A stretch of 64,000 nt of DNA from Rhodoblastus acidophilus (GCF_009720655.1 NZ_WNKS01000003.1:1-64000); one strand, 5' to 3'; shown: positions 53,397-62,729, counted from the first letter of the stretch. A program made the numbers and translations. Notes: generated by a model from the letters alone, not told the origin.

Positions 53397-54312
53397 GACG
53401 TTGCGCCGCCGGGCGCTGAATGGCCCGGCCATGGGAGCGCGCTGGTCGGCGGTTTTCCATGCGCCGGAAAATTTCGACGACGGCGCGCTGGCGCTGGCGC
53501 TGCAAGAAGCCCTCGAAGCCGTCGAACTGCAAATGTCGGCGTGGCGGCCGGAGTCCGATATCGAACGGTTCAACCGCGCGCCGCCTGGGGTCTGGCGCGC
53601 GCTCCCCCAAAATCTTCTGACAGTGCTGGAGGCCGCGATGGAGATCGGCGCGCTGTCCGGCGGCGCCTTCGACATTGGCGTCGGCGATCTTGTCAACGCC
53701 TGGGGATTGGGCGCGGGCTCGCGCACGCCCGATTCGACAATGCCTGTCGGTTACACGGCGCCCACTCTCCAGATCGACATGAGGGGTTTGAGAGCGCGAA
53801 AATTTTCGCGGCAGCGCCTCGATCTCTCGGGCATCGCCAAGGGGTTTGGCGTCGACGAACTCGCGCGGGTGATGCGCGCATTCGGCCTCTCCTCCTGGCT
53901 GGTCGGCATCGACGGCGAGATGCGGGCTTGCGGCCACAAAGCGGACGGACGGCCCTGGGCGGTCGGCCACGAACGGCCGGGACGCGACGCGCGCGAACTG
54001 ATGGGCGTGATCGCATTACAAGACTGCGCCGTCGCGACGTCAGGAAATTACCGGCATGTCGTCGAGGTGGAGGGACACACCCTGTCCCACACCATCGATC
54101 CCCGGCGTGGCGCGCCTTTGGTTAACGACCTCGCCTGCGTCAGCGTGCTCGCGCCCAGCGCCATGGTCGCCGACGCCTGGGCGACGGCCCTCATGGTGCT
54201 CGGCGCCGAGCAGGGGGTGAGGCTTGCGCGGCGTCTGGGGCTTGAAGCGATCCTTGTCGCCAACGCCGGCGACCTCGTGATGTCGCGGGACGACGCGCGG
54301 GCCGGCGCCTGA
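53386..54312 (+). CDS. apbE: ApbE-family FMN transferase, second copy
   Basis: A 308-residue ApbE with family motifs GGAFDIGVGDLVNAWG, LDLSGIAKGFGVDELAR, HTIDPRRGAPLVND and the metal site SAMVADAWATALMVLG. It starts 11 bases inside the reductase gene. The N-terminus (MSFETLRRRALNG) shows no signal peptide or lipobox, unlike most ApbE proteins, so how it meets periplasmic targets is unclear. The most likely target is the DUF2271 protein (Ser89). Confidence 0.88.
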   Translation: MSFETLRRRALNGPAMGARWSAVFHAPENFDDGALALALQEALEAVELQMSAWRPESDIERFNRAPPGVWRALPQNLLTVLEAAMEIGALSGGAFDIGVGDLVNAWGLGAGSRTPDSTMPVGYTAPTLQIDMRGLRARKFSRQRLDLSGIAKGFGVDELARVMRAFGLSSWLVGIDGEMRACGHKADGRPWAVGHERPGRDARELMGVIALQDCAVATSGNYRHVVEVEGHTLSHTIDPRRGAPLVNDLACVSVLAPSAMVADAWATALMVLGAEQGVRLARRLGLEAILVANAGDLVMSRDDARAGA

Positions 54313-54459
54313 CCTTGCCCGGTGCAACCTTGAAATTGCAGGCGTTTCAAGGCGCAACCGCGAGTCATCGTTTGAAGGGAATAAATCGAAACCTAACTTT
54401 TTCATTCGATAGTGCCGGCCTTGACGCCGAATGAACCGGGCGTTTCGGAGTGGTGAACC

Positions 54460-56151
54460 ATGATGGTGGACGCAGCAGGAACCGCCCTGGGTTCGGTGAT
54501 CGCCGTACGTGGCTCGCGCGCGTCCATCGGCCTTTTGGCGGCGGCGCAGGGGGATCGCGCGACGCGCGTCACCGTCGGCAAATTCCTCGGCATTCAGGCG
54601 GGAACGTCGCTGATCATCGGCGTGGTCACGGATGTTTCGCTGCGCACCGAGCCCGTTTCGCGTGACGAGAATTTTATCACCGTCGCCGTGCTCGACGTGA
54701 TTGGCGAAATCCAGAATTTGGCGGTTTCGCCGCGCTTTTTTCGCGGCGTCACCGATTATCCCGCGATTGGCGACCGGGTTGTCGGCATCGGCGCCGACGA
54801 ACTGCGGCTGATCTTCAACATCGCGCGGCCCACGGTCATCGAAATTGGCCACTTGCAACAGGACAGCTCGATTCCGGCCTTCGTCGACGTCAACGAAATG
54901 CTGAGCAAGCATTTCGCCGTGCTCGGGACCACGGGCGTGGGAAAATCGAGCGGCGTCGCCCTCATCCTGAACCAGGCTCTGGCGGCGCGGCCGGATCTGC
55001 GCATCCTCGTCCTCGATGTCCACAACGAATATCGCCATTGTTTCGGCGACAAGGCGCAGGCGTTGAGCCCGCGCAACATGAAGCTGCCGTTCTGGCTGTT
55101 CAATTTCGAGGAAATCGTCGACATCTTTTTTGGCGCGCGGCCCGGCCTTGAGGAGGAAGTCGACCTTCTCGCAGAAATCATCCCGCAGGCGAAGGCCGCC
55201 TACACAAAACTCACGGCCTCGCCGGGCCGGCTGGCGATCAAGCGGCCCGACGCGGCGGACGTCCGCTACACCGTCGATATTCCGCTGCCCTACCGGATCG
55301 CCGACCTGATCGCCCTGCTCGACGCCCGCATGGGCAAGCTGGAAAACCGCTCGTCGCGGATGCTCTATCAAAAACTCATCACCCGCATCGAGACGGTCAG
55401 CAGCGATCCGCGCTACGCCTTCATTTTCGAACGCGCCAATGTCGGCGGCGACACCATGGCGGAAATTCTCGGGACGATTTTCCGCCAGCCGCACAATGGC
55501 GTGCCCATGACGATCTTCCAGCTCGCCGGCTTCCCCTCGGAAGTCGTGGACGCCGTCGTCTCCGTCGTCGCGCGCATGGCGTTCGACCTGGGACTGTGGA
55601 GCGACGGCGCCAGTCCGCTGCTGCTCGTCTGCGAGGAAGCGCATCGCTATATGTCCTGCGACGATTCTGTCGGCTTCGGTCCGACGCGCCGGGCGATCTC
55701 CCGCATCGCCAAGGAAGGCCGGAAATATGGCGTGCATCTCGGCCTGATCTCGCAGCGGCCGGCGGAGCTCGACCCGACCATCCTGTCGCAATGCAACACC
55801 CTGTTCGCGATGCGCATGACCAATGATCGCGACCACGCTTTGTTGCGCTCGGCGGTCGCCGACACCGCCGTCGATTTCCTCAACTTCCTGCCCTCGCTCG
55901 GCACCGGCGAGGTGTTCGCCTTCGGCGAGGGCGTCGCCCTGCCGACGCGGCTGAGGTTCAAGGAATTGCCCGCGCAGATGTTGCCCAGGAACGAGGCCGT
56001 GAGCGGTGAGGCGGGCGACGATCTGCGCGCGGACCTCGGCCATGGCGCGCTGGCCGCGGTGGTCGACCGCTGGAGAGGCGTAAGCGCCAGGTCGGGCGCG
56101 GCTCAGAGCGATATCCTTTCCGCGCCAATGTCAGGCACCGCGCAAGGCTGA
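54460..56151 (+). CDS. HerA-like FtsK-superfamily ATPase (DUF87)
   Basis: A 563-residue ATPase. An N-terminal HAS-barrel (about 8-120) is followed by the RecA-like core with Walker A GTTGVGKSS and Walker B LLLVCEEAHRY. Then come ISRIAKEGRKYGVHLGLISQRPAELDPTI-type elements, seen as RKYGVHLGLISQRP, and the arginine-finger region. HerA works with NurA nuclease in DNA end processing, but bacterial relatives also serve in defence and DNA translocation. No nurA-like gene adjoins. The last ~50 residues are low-complexity. Confidence 0.88.
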   Translation: MMVDAAGTALGSVIAVRGSRASIGLLAAAQGDRATRVTVGKFLGIQAGTSLIIGVVTDVSLRTEPVSRDENFITVAVLDVIGEIQNLAVSPRFFRGVTDYPAIGDRVVGIGADELRLIFNIARPTVIEIGHLQQDSSIPAFVDVNEMLSKHFAVLGTTGVGKSSGVALILNQALAARPDLRILVLDVHNEYRHCFGDKAQALSPRNMKLPFWLFNFEEIVDIFFGARPGLEEEVDLLAEIIPQAKAAYTKLTASPGRLAIKRPDAADVRYTVDIPLPYRIADLIALLDARMGKLENRSSRMLYQKLITRIETVSSDPRYAFIFERANVGGDTMAEILGTIFRQPHNGVPMTIFQLAGFPSEVVDAVVSVVARMAFDLGLWSDGASPLLLVCEEAHRYMSCDDSVGFGPTRRAISRIAKEGRKYGVHLGLISQRPAELDPTILSQCNTLFAMRMTNDRDHALLRSAVADTAVDFLNFLPSLGTGEVFAFGEGVALPTRLRFKELPAQMLPRNEAVSGEAGDDLRADLGHGALAAVVDRWRGVSARSGAAQSDILSAPMSGTAQG

Positions 56152-56154
56152 GCG

Positions 56155-57792
56155 TCAGCGTGAGCGCCGGTTGGCCACGCCCCTGTGCTGGGCGCGACCG
56201 GCGGGGGCGCTCCGGCCCTCGCTGGCGCGGCGCTTCGGCGAGGGGTCGTCGAACAACAGCGGTCGCGCGTAATAATAGCCCTGGACATGGCGAATGCGCG
56301 TCGAACTCTTGAGATAGAGCAGCTCTTCAAAGCTTTCGACGCCTTCGGCGATCACCGTCATCCCCAGCGCGGCGCCGAGCGACTCGATGGCGCGCAGCAC
56401 GATCTGGCTGCGCGGCCGTTCGTGAATTTTCGTGATGAAGGAACGGTCGACCTTCAGTTCGTCGGCGGTGATGTCGGCGAGCGCGGACAGCGAGGAATAG
56501 CCGGTGCCGAAATCGTCGATCGACACGCGCACGCCGATCTGGCGCAGCATCGGCACGATCTGCGTCTGGAAGCGGTTTTTCGCCAGGAAGGCGTCTTCCG
56601 TCACCTCGACGATGAAACGCTCGGGGCAGCCGCTCTGCTTGAGCAGATCGGCGACGGACCGCATGAAGTCGAGGTCGGCGGCCTGCCGGGCGGGGATGTT
56701 GACGCTGATCGTCGCTTGGGGCCCGAAAGCTTCGGTGATCGCGTCGATGGAGTCCGTCGCCTGCTGCACGATCAGATGGGTGACAACGTCCATCAGGCCC
56801 AGTTCGGTGGCCAGCGGGATGAACGATCCGGGCGCGTGCGCCTCGCCGTCCTCGCCGATCAGGCGCACCAGCGCCTCGACGCCGCAAACCTCCTCGGTGG
56901 CGATGTCGACCTTCGGCTGGAAGGCGCAGCGAAACAGGCGATCCTTGATCGCCAGGCGCAGGCGCTGCTCGGCGTGGAGCCGCTCGGTTTCCGTCTCGCG
57001 CCATTCCTGCCGGAACAGGGCCGCGCCGCCGGCGGCGGCGCGTTTGACCTGATCCATGGCGCGGTCGGCGTTGCGCCGCAGCGTCTCATAGTCCAGGCCA
57101 TGCTCGGGAAAGCGCGCGACGCCGATCGACGCCGACGAAAAGATTTCGAAGCCGTCGATGATGAAGGGGTCTTTCAGGGTCTCGGCCAGGAGGTCGATCC
57201 GCCCAAAATCCTCGTCGTGCAGCATCAGCAGGAACTCGTCGCCCCCGGCGCGCGCGAGGACGTCGCCGTCGCTCAGAAAACGCCGCATCCGCTCGCTCGC
57301 CTTGACCAGGAAGCAATCGCCCGCCGCGCGGCCGTAGTGGTCGTTGATCTGCTTGAAGCCGTCGATGTCGATGACCACGAAGGCGAAGCCCGCGTCCGAA
57401 TGCGCCAGCGCCTGCTCGACCCGCTGCTCGAACAGGGCCCGGTTCGGCAAGCCCGTGAGGTCATCGTAATGGCCGCGATGGAGGAGCTGGCTTTCGATGC
57501 GCTTGCGCTCGGTGATGTCGATGGAGACCGAGAGGTTGAGCCGTTGTTCGCGGCAGACAATGGCGTCTTGCAGGGTCAGGAATGTGCGGCCGCCGGCTTC
57601 GACTTCGTCGCCGCCGAAGGGAGACGCGACGCGATCGTCGATGTGCGCGTCCAGGCCGGATCTCCATGCCGCCGCATTGGCGTACAGCAGCGATCCATCC
57701 TCGTTTTTGGCGACGACGCCGGCCGGCAGATGGTCGACGATCTCGGCGAGCAAAGACGCATCAAGAATTTCAGGTTTTGTCACCGCGGTCAT
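56155..57792 (-). CDS. PAS-GGDEF-EAL cyclic di-GMP protein
   Basis: A 545-residue signalling protein with a short PAS-like sensor (about 10-100), a GGDEF domain with intact AGGDEF motif and an EAL domain with GVEALVRL, SVNIPARQ, EVTEDAF, DDFGTGYSS, DELKVDRSF and AEGVES. All main catalytic residues of both domains seem present, so it could make and break c-di-GMP. The C-terminal tail is Arg-rich. No membrane segment is seen, so the sensor is cytoplasmic. Converges on the HerA-like gene. Confidence 0.93.
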   Translation of the reverse strand: MTAVTKPEILDASLLAEIVDHLPAGVVAKNEDGSLLYANAAAWRSGLDAHIDDRVASPFGGDEVEAGGRTFLTLQDAIVCREQRLNLSVSIDITERKRIESQLLHRGHYDDLTGLPNRALFEQRVEQALAHSDAGFAFVVIDIDGFKQINDHYGRAAGDCFLVKASERMRRFLSDGDVLARAGGDEFLLMLHDEDFGRIDLLAETLKDPFIIDGFEIFSSASIGVARFPEHGLDYETLRRNADRAMDQVKRAAAGGAALFRQEWRETETERLHAEQRLRLAIKDRLFRCAFQPKVDIATEEVCGVEALVRLIGEDGEAHAPGSFIPLATELGLMDVVTHLIVQQATDSIDAITEAFGPQATISVNIPARQAADLDFMRSVADLLKQSGCPERFIVEVTEDAFLAKNRFQTQIVPMLRQIGVRVSIDDFGTGYSSLSALADITADELKVDRSFITKIHERPRSQIVLRAIESLGAALGMTVIAEGVESFEELLYLKSSTRIRHVQGYYYARPLLFDDPSPKRRASEGRSAPAGRAQHRGVANRRSR

Positions 57793-57966
57793 TCTTCGAG
57801 TCCGGGCAAACGCGGCGGCGATCGAAACGTTTCGAACCGGACTTTCGGCGTTTACGTCACGCCAGCTTGGCGCGCGACAGTAAACAGATCGTTAATTGTC
57901 CGCATGCGCGGCCGCGCGGACCGCGTGGCGACGAGGCTGGAAAAGCCGGGCTCCCGAACCTGTCCT

Positions 57967-58527
57967 TCAGTCGAGCATGAGCATTTCCGGCCGGAACAGC
58001 TCCCGTTTGTCCACGACGTCGCCGGCGAGAACGAACACGCCGTCGCCTGTGTAATGCAGCGTCTCCGGATGTTCCGGCGCGCTGGCCACATGCGCCTTGA
58101 CCACCTCGAAGATGAAGAAATTGTATTTGTCGACGAGCGCGTCGTCGTGCAGGCGGCACTCGAAGCTCGCATGACATTCCTTGATCAAGGGCGCCCCGAC
58201 CTGCGACGCATCCTCCGGCGTCAGGCCGAAAAGCTCGAATTTGTCCACCTCGGCGCCCGAGCAATTGCCGATGCCGACCACGGTGTCGATGAGCTTTGAC
58301 GTGGGCAGGTTGATGACGCATTCGCCGCTCTTGCGGATCATGTGAAAACTGTGGTTGCCGACCGAAATCACGCAGCCGACCAACGAGGGCGCGAATTCCA
58401 TCACCGTTTGCCAGCCCAGGGTCATGATGTTGGTCTTGTCGCGCCAGCGCGAGGTGACGAGGACGATCGGCCCCGGCTCCAGATAGCGCCTGACCTTGTG
58501 CACCGGAAAGTCTCGCTTGGCTGTCAT
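57967..58527 (-). CDS. Flavin reductase-like FMN-binding protein
   Basis: A 186-residue protein of the flavin reductase-like (split barrel) family. Typical parts are GPIVLVTSRWRDKTNIMTLGW, SFHMIRKSGECVINLPTS and ECHASFECRLHDDALVDKYN. Members bind FMN and reduce flavin or act as unassigned redox proteins. GAGGGG lies six bases before the ATG. Alone on the minus strand with its own gap either side. Confidence 0.88.
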   Translation of the reverse strand: MTAKRDFPVHKVRRYLEPGPIVLVTSRWRDKTNIMTLGWQTVMEFAPSLVGCVISVGNHSFHMIRKSGECVINLPTSKLIDTVVGIGNCSGAEVDKFELFGLTPEDASQVGAPLIKECHASFECRLHDDALVDKYNFFIFEVVKAHVASAPEHPETLHYTGDGVFVLAGDVVDKRELFRPEMLMLD

Positions 58528-58639
58528 CGCGGTCCCCTCAGCAGGATTTCCGAAAAGCGGCTGCCGGTTCTCGGATGAAAACCCTGCGAAAACAAAGGAA
58601 CCCAAGCAAATCTTCGTTGGGCGACCAACGAATGGTTGC

Positions 58640-59239
58640 TTAGGATCCGAGAGCGCTGCCAAGGAACGCGCCGACAGCCGCGCTTGTGCCGGCGTCGACC
58701 TCCTCCTGGGTGAGGCCTCGGGCTTTCAGTTCGGTCTTCCCGACGATCAGCGCGTGGTCGCCGCCTTCCACCACATGAAGCGCATTCGGCGCCGACATGC
58801 GCTTGCGCACGCCTTCGAGCAGATCAAGCGGACAGAGCCGGTCCCTGGCTCCCTGGACGAACAGGATCGGCGTCGTCAGCGCCAGCAAAACGTCGTCGCG
58901 CAGCTTTGCCGCGTCCCCGGCGCCGCAGAGAGGATAGCCGAGGCAGACGAGCGCGTCGACCTGTTCGACCAGAGCGACGTGGCAGCCGACGCGCCCGCCC
59001 ATGCTCTTGCCGACCAGCACGACCTTGGCCCTTTGCTGGCGCAGGCGGGTCAGCGCGGCGCGATGGGTCTCGATCAGTTTCGGCAGCCTGTCGGGGCTTT
59101 TTCGGCCGTCAAGGGCGTAAGCGTAGTCGAAGGCGACGACCGTTGCGTGCGGCTCCAGCATGTTTCGAAACGCCTGCATGCGCGGGTGCGAACTGGGCGC
59201 GCCCGAGCCCGGCGCAAGCAGGAGCAGTGTGCCATCCAT
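58640..59239 (-). CDS. Alpha/beta hydrolase (KAT/dienelactone-like small family)
   Basis: A 199-residue hydrolase with the nucleophile elbow GKSMGGR (Ser at the centre), an acid in FVQGARDRLCP and the catalytic His in GGDHALIV. The start MDGTLLLLAPGSGAPSSHP carries the oxyanion-hole region. It is of the short alpha/beta-hydrolase family often named KANL3/Tex30-like. The substrate is unknown. GAGGAGG precedes the ATG. Confidence 0.85.
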   Translation of the reverse strand: MDGTLLLLAPGSGAPSSHPRMQAFRNMLEPHATVVAFDYAYALDGRKSPDRLPKLIETHRAALTRLRQQRAKVVLVGKSMGGRVGCHVALVEQVDALVCLGYPLCGAGDAAKLRDDVLLALTTPILFVQGARDRLCPLDLLEGVRKRMSAPNALHVVEGGDHALIVGKTELKARGLTQEEVDAGTSAAVGAFLGSALGS

Positions 59240-59398
59240 CGCCGCGCCTCCTCACGGGTCGCCTCCGAGCGTCGCCGCCGCTTGTCAATGCCGGACAGGG
59301 GGCTTCGGTTCGCTGTTCGCGCATCGGCGGCGCGACGGCGCCGCATCGAGATGCTACACCCGCACCGACAGGTCGAACACCCGATGAGGAGCGCCGCC

Positions 59399-59839
59399 AT
59401 GAACGAAGACGCCATCGCGCCAGACGCGGCCGCGCCGGTGTGGCTTTACGACGGGCTCTGCGTCTTCTGCTCGCGCTGGGTCCTGTTCGTCCTGAGCCGC
59501 GAGAAGGCGCCGCTGATCCGTTTCGTGGCGTTCCAGTCGGACGAGGGCAGGGCGCTCGCCGCGCGCTACGGGGTCGATCCCGATGACACCGATTCCTTTC
59601 TGTTCATCGAGGACGGCAAGGCTCTCGAAAAATCCGACGGCGTCGCCGCGGTCTGCGCGCGCCTGCGTCGTCCCTGGTCTTTCGCCGCGCTCATGACCGT
59701 GTTTCCGCGAAGCTTGCGCGACTGGGGTTACGATCTTGTCGCCCGCAACCGCCATCTCTTGACGGGCAAGCGCGCCTACTGCATGGCGCCGCCACCCGAA
59801 TGGCGCGCCCGCGTCACGCCGCCCGACGCCCTGATTTGA
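59399..59839 (+). CDS. DCC-family (DUF393) thiol-disulfide oxidoreductase
   Basis: A 146-residue protein with the family motif DGLCVFCS (YDGLCVFCSRW, CxxC type) near the N-terminus, followed by FVAFQSDEGRALA and SFLFIEDGKALEKSDGVAAV. The fold is thioredoxin-like. Its role is unknown. The ATG follows GAGGAG and is preferred over a much longer frame running antisense to the hydrolase. Confidence 0.85.
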   Translation: MNEDAIAPDAAAPVWLYDGLCVFCSRWVLFVLSREKAPLIRFVAFQSDEGRALAARYGVDPDDTDSFLFIEDGKALEKSDGVAAVCARLRRPWSFAALMTVFPRSLRDWGYDLVARNRHLLTGKRAYCMAPPPEWRARVTPPDALI

Positions 59840-59852
59840 ACGGGCGAGGGTT

Positions 59853-60086
59853 TCAACCGGAGGGGCCCCCGCGCGTCGTCGGCGGCGCGCCCGCGTTCGG
59901 TTTCGGAGGGTCGCAGCGCCCTGGCGTGTGGGCGATCTCCGCACGGAGGTGTCTCAGAGCTTCCCGGATGTGGTGGAGCGCGCGCGCCGTCGCGCCGTCC
60001 TCGTGTTTTCCCAGCGATAGGTCCAATTGAGCAAACATCAAGTTGATTTCGATCAATTCTGTCGCGTCTTCCATGTCATTCGCCAT
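59853..60086 (-). CDS. Small hypothetical protein
   Basis: A 77-residue protein with a helical N-terminal part (MEDATELIEINLMFAQLDLS, then ARALHHIREALRHLRAEI) and a Pro/Gly-rich tail. GGGGGGAAAC precedes the ATG. The region codes well in this frame only. No family is recognised. Confidence 0.5.
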   Translation of the reverse strand: MANDMEDATELIEINLMFAQLDLSLGKHEDGATARALHHIREALRHLRAEIAHTPGRCDPPKPNAGAPPTTRGGPSG

Positions 60087-60337
60087 GTTTCCCCCCAAAA
60101 GCCACGACTTTTCCGCAATTTCAGCTTGTCATGGAATTCCGTTGGAATTGAACGCCGTTTTTTGCAGGATGATTTTGCGTAAAACCCCGCAAGACGACCA
60201 AAGGACAAGGCGGGGGGCTCCGAAATTGCGGATATTGCGGAGGGTAAAACTGCTAGCTTGTCCATACGTTGCGGCGCCTTAAAGTAAACTAAGCTGACGT
60301 CCATGGTTGCTGGTTCCATGGATGCTCGGCCAAGGGA

Positions 60338-60643
60338 ATGCCGAGGATGCATGATGCGAACCCGGTCGACGCTTTCGTCGGCGCGCGCCTGAGACAGCGA
60401 CGCATGCAAAAAGGATTGCCCCTCAGCGCTCTGTCGTGCCGGACGGGCGTCAGTTCCGCGCGCCTCCTTCGTTTCGAGGACGGCCAGGAGCGCATTCCGC
60501 CCGACATCATGATCAAGTTTTGCTCCGTCCTTGAAATCGCTCCAGCCTACTTTTTCGAGTGGTCTCCCAATGGTGAGACCGGCAGGCGCCGCCCTGTCGA
60601 GATCGCCCGAGTCCCTTCGTGTCGGTTTCGCCGGCGTCTATGA
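60338..60643 (+). CDS. XRE-family helix-turn-helix protein
   Basis: A 101-residue protein whose centre is a Cro/C1-type HTH domain: VGARLRQRRMQKGLPLSALS, then SSARLLRFEDGQERIPPDIM. The tail past residue 80 is Arg-rich and may not be real coding. The start is uncertain, with ATGs at three nearby positions and only a weak ribosome site. It may control its neighbours or itself. Confidence 0.68.
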   Translation: MPRMHDANPVDAFVGARLRQRRMQKGLPLSALSCRTGVSSARLLRFEDGQERIPPDIMIKFCSVLEIAPAYFFEWSPNGETGRRRPVEIARVPSCRFRRRL

Positions 60644-60690
60644 CGCGGACGTTTTCGGCGGCCGTTTTTCTGGACCTTGGCTTTGGCGGC

Positions 60691-61101
60691 TCAGCCGAAG
60701 CGGTCGAGGAGCTCGAGCAGCAGCGGCTTCAGCCGGCGGATTTCCTCGCGGTGGATCGCCGAGAGGTCTTGCAGCAGCGCGCCGGCGCGGTCGGTGAGGG
60801 CCAGCATGGTCTTGCGACGATCCGTTTCGGAGGCGCGGCGGACGATCAGATCGAGCGCCTCCAGACGGCTGACCAGTTCAGAGGCGCTGTGCGGTTTGAG
60901 AATCAGCCGCTCCGCCACATAACCGATGCTCGCCCGCGCCCCCGGCGCGCCTCGGATGGCCAGCAGGGCCTGGTGCTGTTGCGGCGACAATCCGACCTCG
61001 GTCGCCCGCGCCTCGCTGAAGGCCAGAAAAGCCCGCAGCGCCGCGCGGAAATCCGCAAGCGCGGCATAGTCGCTGTCTTCGAGGCCTTTGTGCTCCGTCA
61101 T
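60691..61101 (-). CDS. MarR-family transcriptional regulator
   Basis: A 136-residue winged-helix repressor. The HTH part is LSPQQHQALLAIRGAPGARA with IGYVAERLILKPHSASELVSRL given as VAERLILKPHSASELV, and the wing is RRASETDRRKTMLALTDRAG. MarR proteins release DNA on binding a small ligand. No divergent target gene is visible. The 440 bp on its start side hold no supported gene. Confidence 0.85.
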   Translation of the reverse strand: MTEHKGLEDSDYAALADFRAALRAFLAFSEARATEVGLSPQQHQALLAIRGAPGARASIGYVAERLILKPHSASELVSRLEALDLIVRRASETDRRKTMLALTDRAGALLQDLSAIHREEIRRLKPLLLELLDRFG

Positions 61102-61587
61102 TGTCGATCCGCAAATGAATTCGATCGCGATACGATTCTTTCGGGCTCGTCCGGCGGGAACGCGCATCATGAGTCTGACACAAGATTGGACTCTGCGCCA
61201 GAAATCGGTCGTCGCCGACCGGATCGGCGCCATGGGCCATTCTGCGGAAGGCGAGGGAACCCGCGATTTTCGCAAGGGCTTGGTCGTCGAGGCCGCGCGC
61301 TGCGCCGGCCCGCCGGAGCATTTTGTCAGCCGGAGCGCGCGCGCTCTTGTTTCTCGTCTTGACGCCTTGTCTTCACGCGAACCGGCCTCCACTTGGCTCG
61401 AAAACGCTCCGGAGACGGTCGGGCCGGACCGATGCTTCTGGCGTTCAGGCGGCAGGCCGCCCGTTCCGCCGAGGGCTGAAAGGCGCCCGGCGCCTGCGGC
61501 CACAGCGTCAGTTATCCGATTGTCACAGTTGCATTTTTCTCAGAAATGTCGTATCACGACACAACAATCTCTTCTGGAGGCGTCGCC
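61102..61587. other. Intergenic region with repeat R2, copy 4
   Basis: About 485 bases without a supported gene. A diverged R2 copy (ACGCGAACCGGCCTCCACTT) lies at 61368-61410. A frame starting MSLTQDWTLRQKS near 61169 has no good ribosome site and runs through the repeat, so I do not accept it. Confidence 0.55.
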
Positions 61588-61794
61588 ATGCGTCTGGTCG
61601 CCATGCGAGTCCATGATCGGACGGATTCGAAGGACGCGGGCGACCGGCTTTACCTGCAAGGCCGGTCCTATGTGCTGCAACTGTCCGAACGCGTCCACGG
61701 GCCGACGCCGCCGCGCATCATGAGCATGTCGGAGGTCGCCGCCTGGCTCGACGACCGCCCGGACCAAATCATGGCGGCCGCCGACGGCGCCTGA
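61588..61794 (+). CDS. Small hypothetical protein
   Basis: A 68-residue protein with a GGAGG ribosome site eight bases before the ATG. The sequence (DRLYLQGRSYVLQLSERVHG, MSMSEVAAWLDDRPDQIM) is soluble and lacks a known motif. The next small gene starts 50 bases later on the same strand. Confidence 0.55.
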   Translation: MRLVAMRVHDRTDSKDAGDRLYLQGRSYVLQLSERVHGPTPPRIMSMSEVAAWLDDRPDQIMAAADGA

Positions 61795-61844
61795 AGGCGC
61801 CAAACCTCTGCCGTGCTAGACTGCGCGGATCAGGGGAGGAAACA

Positions 61845-62129
61845 ATGGTGGACAAGCGGGAATTGTACCGGAGCTCGAACGGGGACGCATGGTTTTTGGC
61901 GCGCGAGTCCGATGGACGGGTCTTCGTCATTCATGAACCCAATGCGCCCTCGGGCGGCCGGGTGTCGCAGATCGAACTCGGGGCGTTTCTCCGCGAGGGG
62001 GCGAACGGGCCTGAACATCAGGCGCTGCGTCGCTTGATCGGAACGCTGGTAGAGGTTCCTTCGTTCGCCTACCGGAGTTGGCGCGCGGCGAGCACCTTCT
62101 CGAGCGGGCGTTTCCGGGCCACGATATAG
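61845..62129 (+). CDS. Small conserved-looking hypothetical protein
   Basis: A 94-residue protein. The part ELYRSSNGDAWFLARESDG, then RVFVIHEPNAPSGGRVSQIE and GPEHQALRRLIGTLV, resembles a small protein common in rhizobia, usually ending near LIGTLV. The last ~20 residues overlap the end of the converging methyltransferase gene by 61 bases and look unlike normal coding, so an ancestral stop may have been lost. Function unknown. Confidence 0.62.
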   Translation: MVDKRELYRSSNGDAWFLARESDGRVFVIHEPNAPSGGRVSQIELGAFLREGANGPEHQALRRLIGTLVEVPSFAYRSWRAASTFSSGRFRATI

Positions 62130-62716
62130 GGGCCGTGCGGGTTGCGCCCGAACACAAGCTCCTCCGTGATTTCGAAACCGGCGGCGCATATGGCTTGGCG
62201 CAATTCGGTCCTGGTCAGCGCCCTCGCGTTTGGAAACATCTTCAGCAGCCGCAAGACGCGGAACAGGGCGCGCAGCGACAAGCTCATCTCCGCGAAACAC
62301 CAGGTTTTCGACAGCAGCAGGCCGCCGGGTTTGAGGTTGGCGTGGATCCCGGCGAGCAGTCCCGAAATGTCGTCCACCAGATGCAGCAGCTGAAAGGCGC
62401 AGATCGCGTCGAACGGGCCGCCGTCGAAGGCGTTTTGCGCGTCCGCGAGAACGAACCGAAGGTTGTCCGGCGCCGGCTTTGCCCTGGCGATGCGCAGCAT
62501 CTCCGGCGAAAAGTCGGTCGCGATCCACGAATCCGCGTATGGGGCGAGGCGGATGGCCGTTGAGCCCGTGCCGCAACCGATCTCCAGGACATGATCGCTC
62601 GGCTTCAGCCGCGCGGCGGCGTCGGCGAGCATCGCGTCATAGGCCGCGACATCCTTGATGGGCCTCGCGGCATAGCGCTCGGCGATCCGGTCCCAGAAAC
62701 GTGCGGAGCTGGCCAT
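62069..62716 (-). CDS. Class I SAM-dependent methyltransferase
   Basis: A 215-residue methyltransferase. Motif I is VLEIGCGTGSTAIRLAPY, the acidic motif II is SWIATDFSPEML, and FVLADAQNAFDGGPFDAICA with FQLLHLVDD follows. It resembles UbiE/Methyltransf_11 members acting on small molecules. The substrate is unknown. The start lies 13 bases after the sensor kinase stop on the same strand, so they share a transcript. Confidence 0.88.
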   Translation of the reverse strand: MASSARFWDRIAERYAARPIKDVAAYDAMLADAAARLKPSDHVLEIGCGTGSTAIRLAPYADSWIATDFSPEMLRIARAKPAPDNLRFVLADAQNAFDGGPFDAICAFQLLHLVDDISGLLAGIHANLKPGGLLLSKTWCFAEMSLSLRALFRVLRLLKMFPNARALTRTELRQAICAAGFEITEELVFGRNPHGPYIVARKRPLEKVLAARQLR

Positions 62717-62729
62717 GACTTACTCTTTC

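Noticed and set aside
61169-61723. Plus-strand frame starting MSLTQDWTLRQKS
   Set aside because: It has no ribosome site, passes through an R2 repeat and overlaps the well-supported small gene at 61588 in a different frame.
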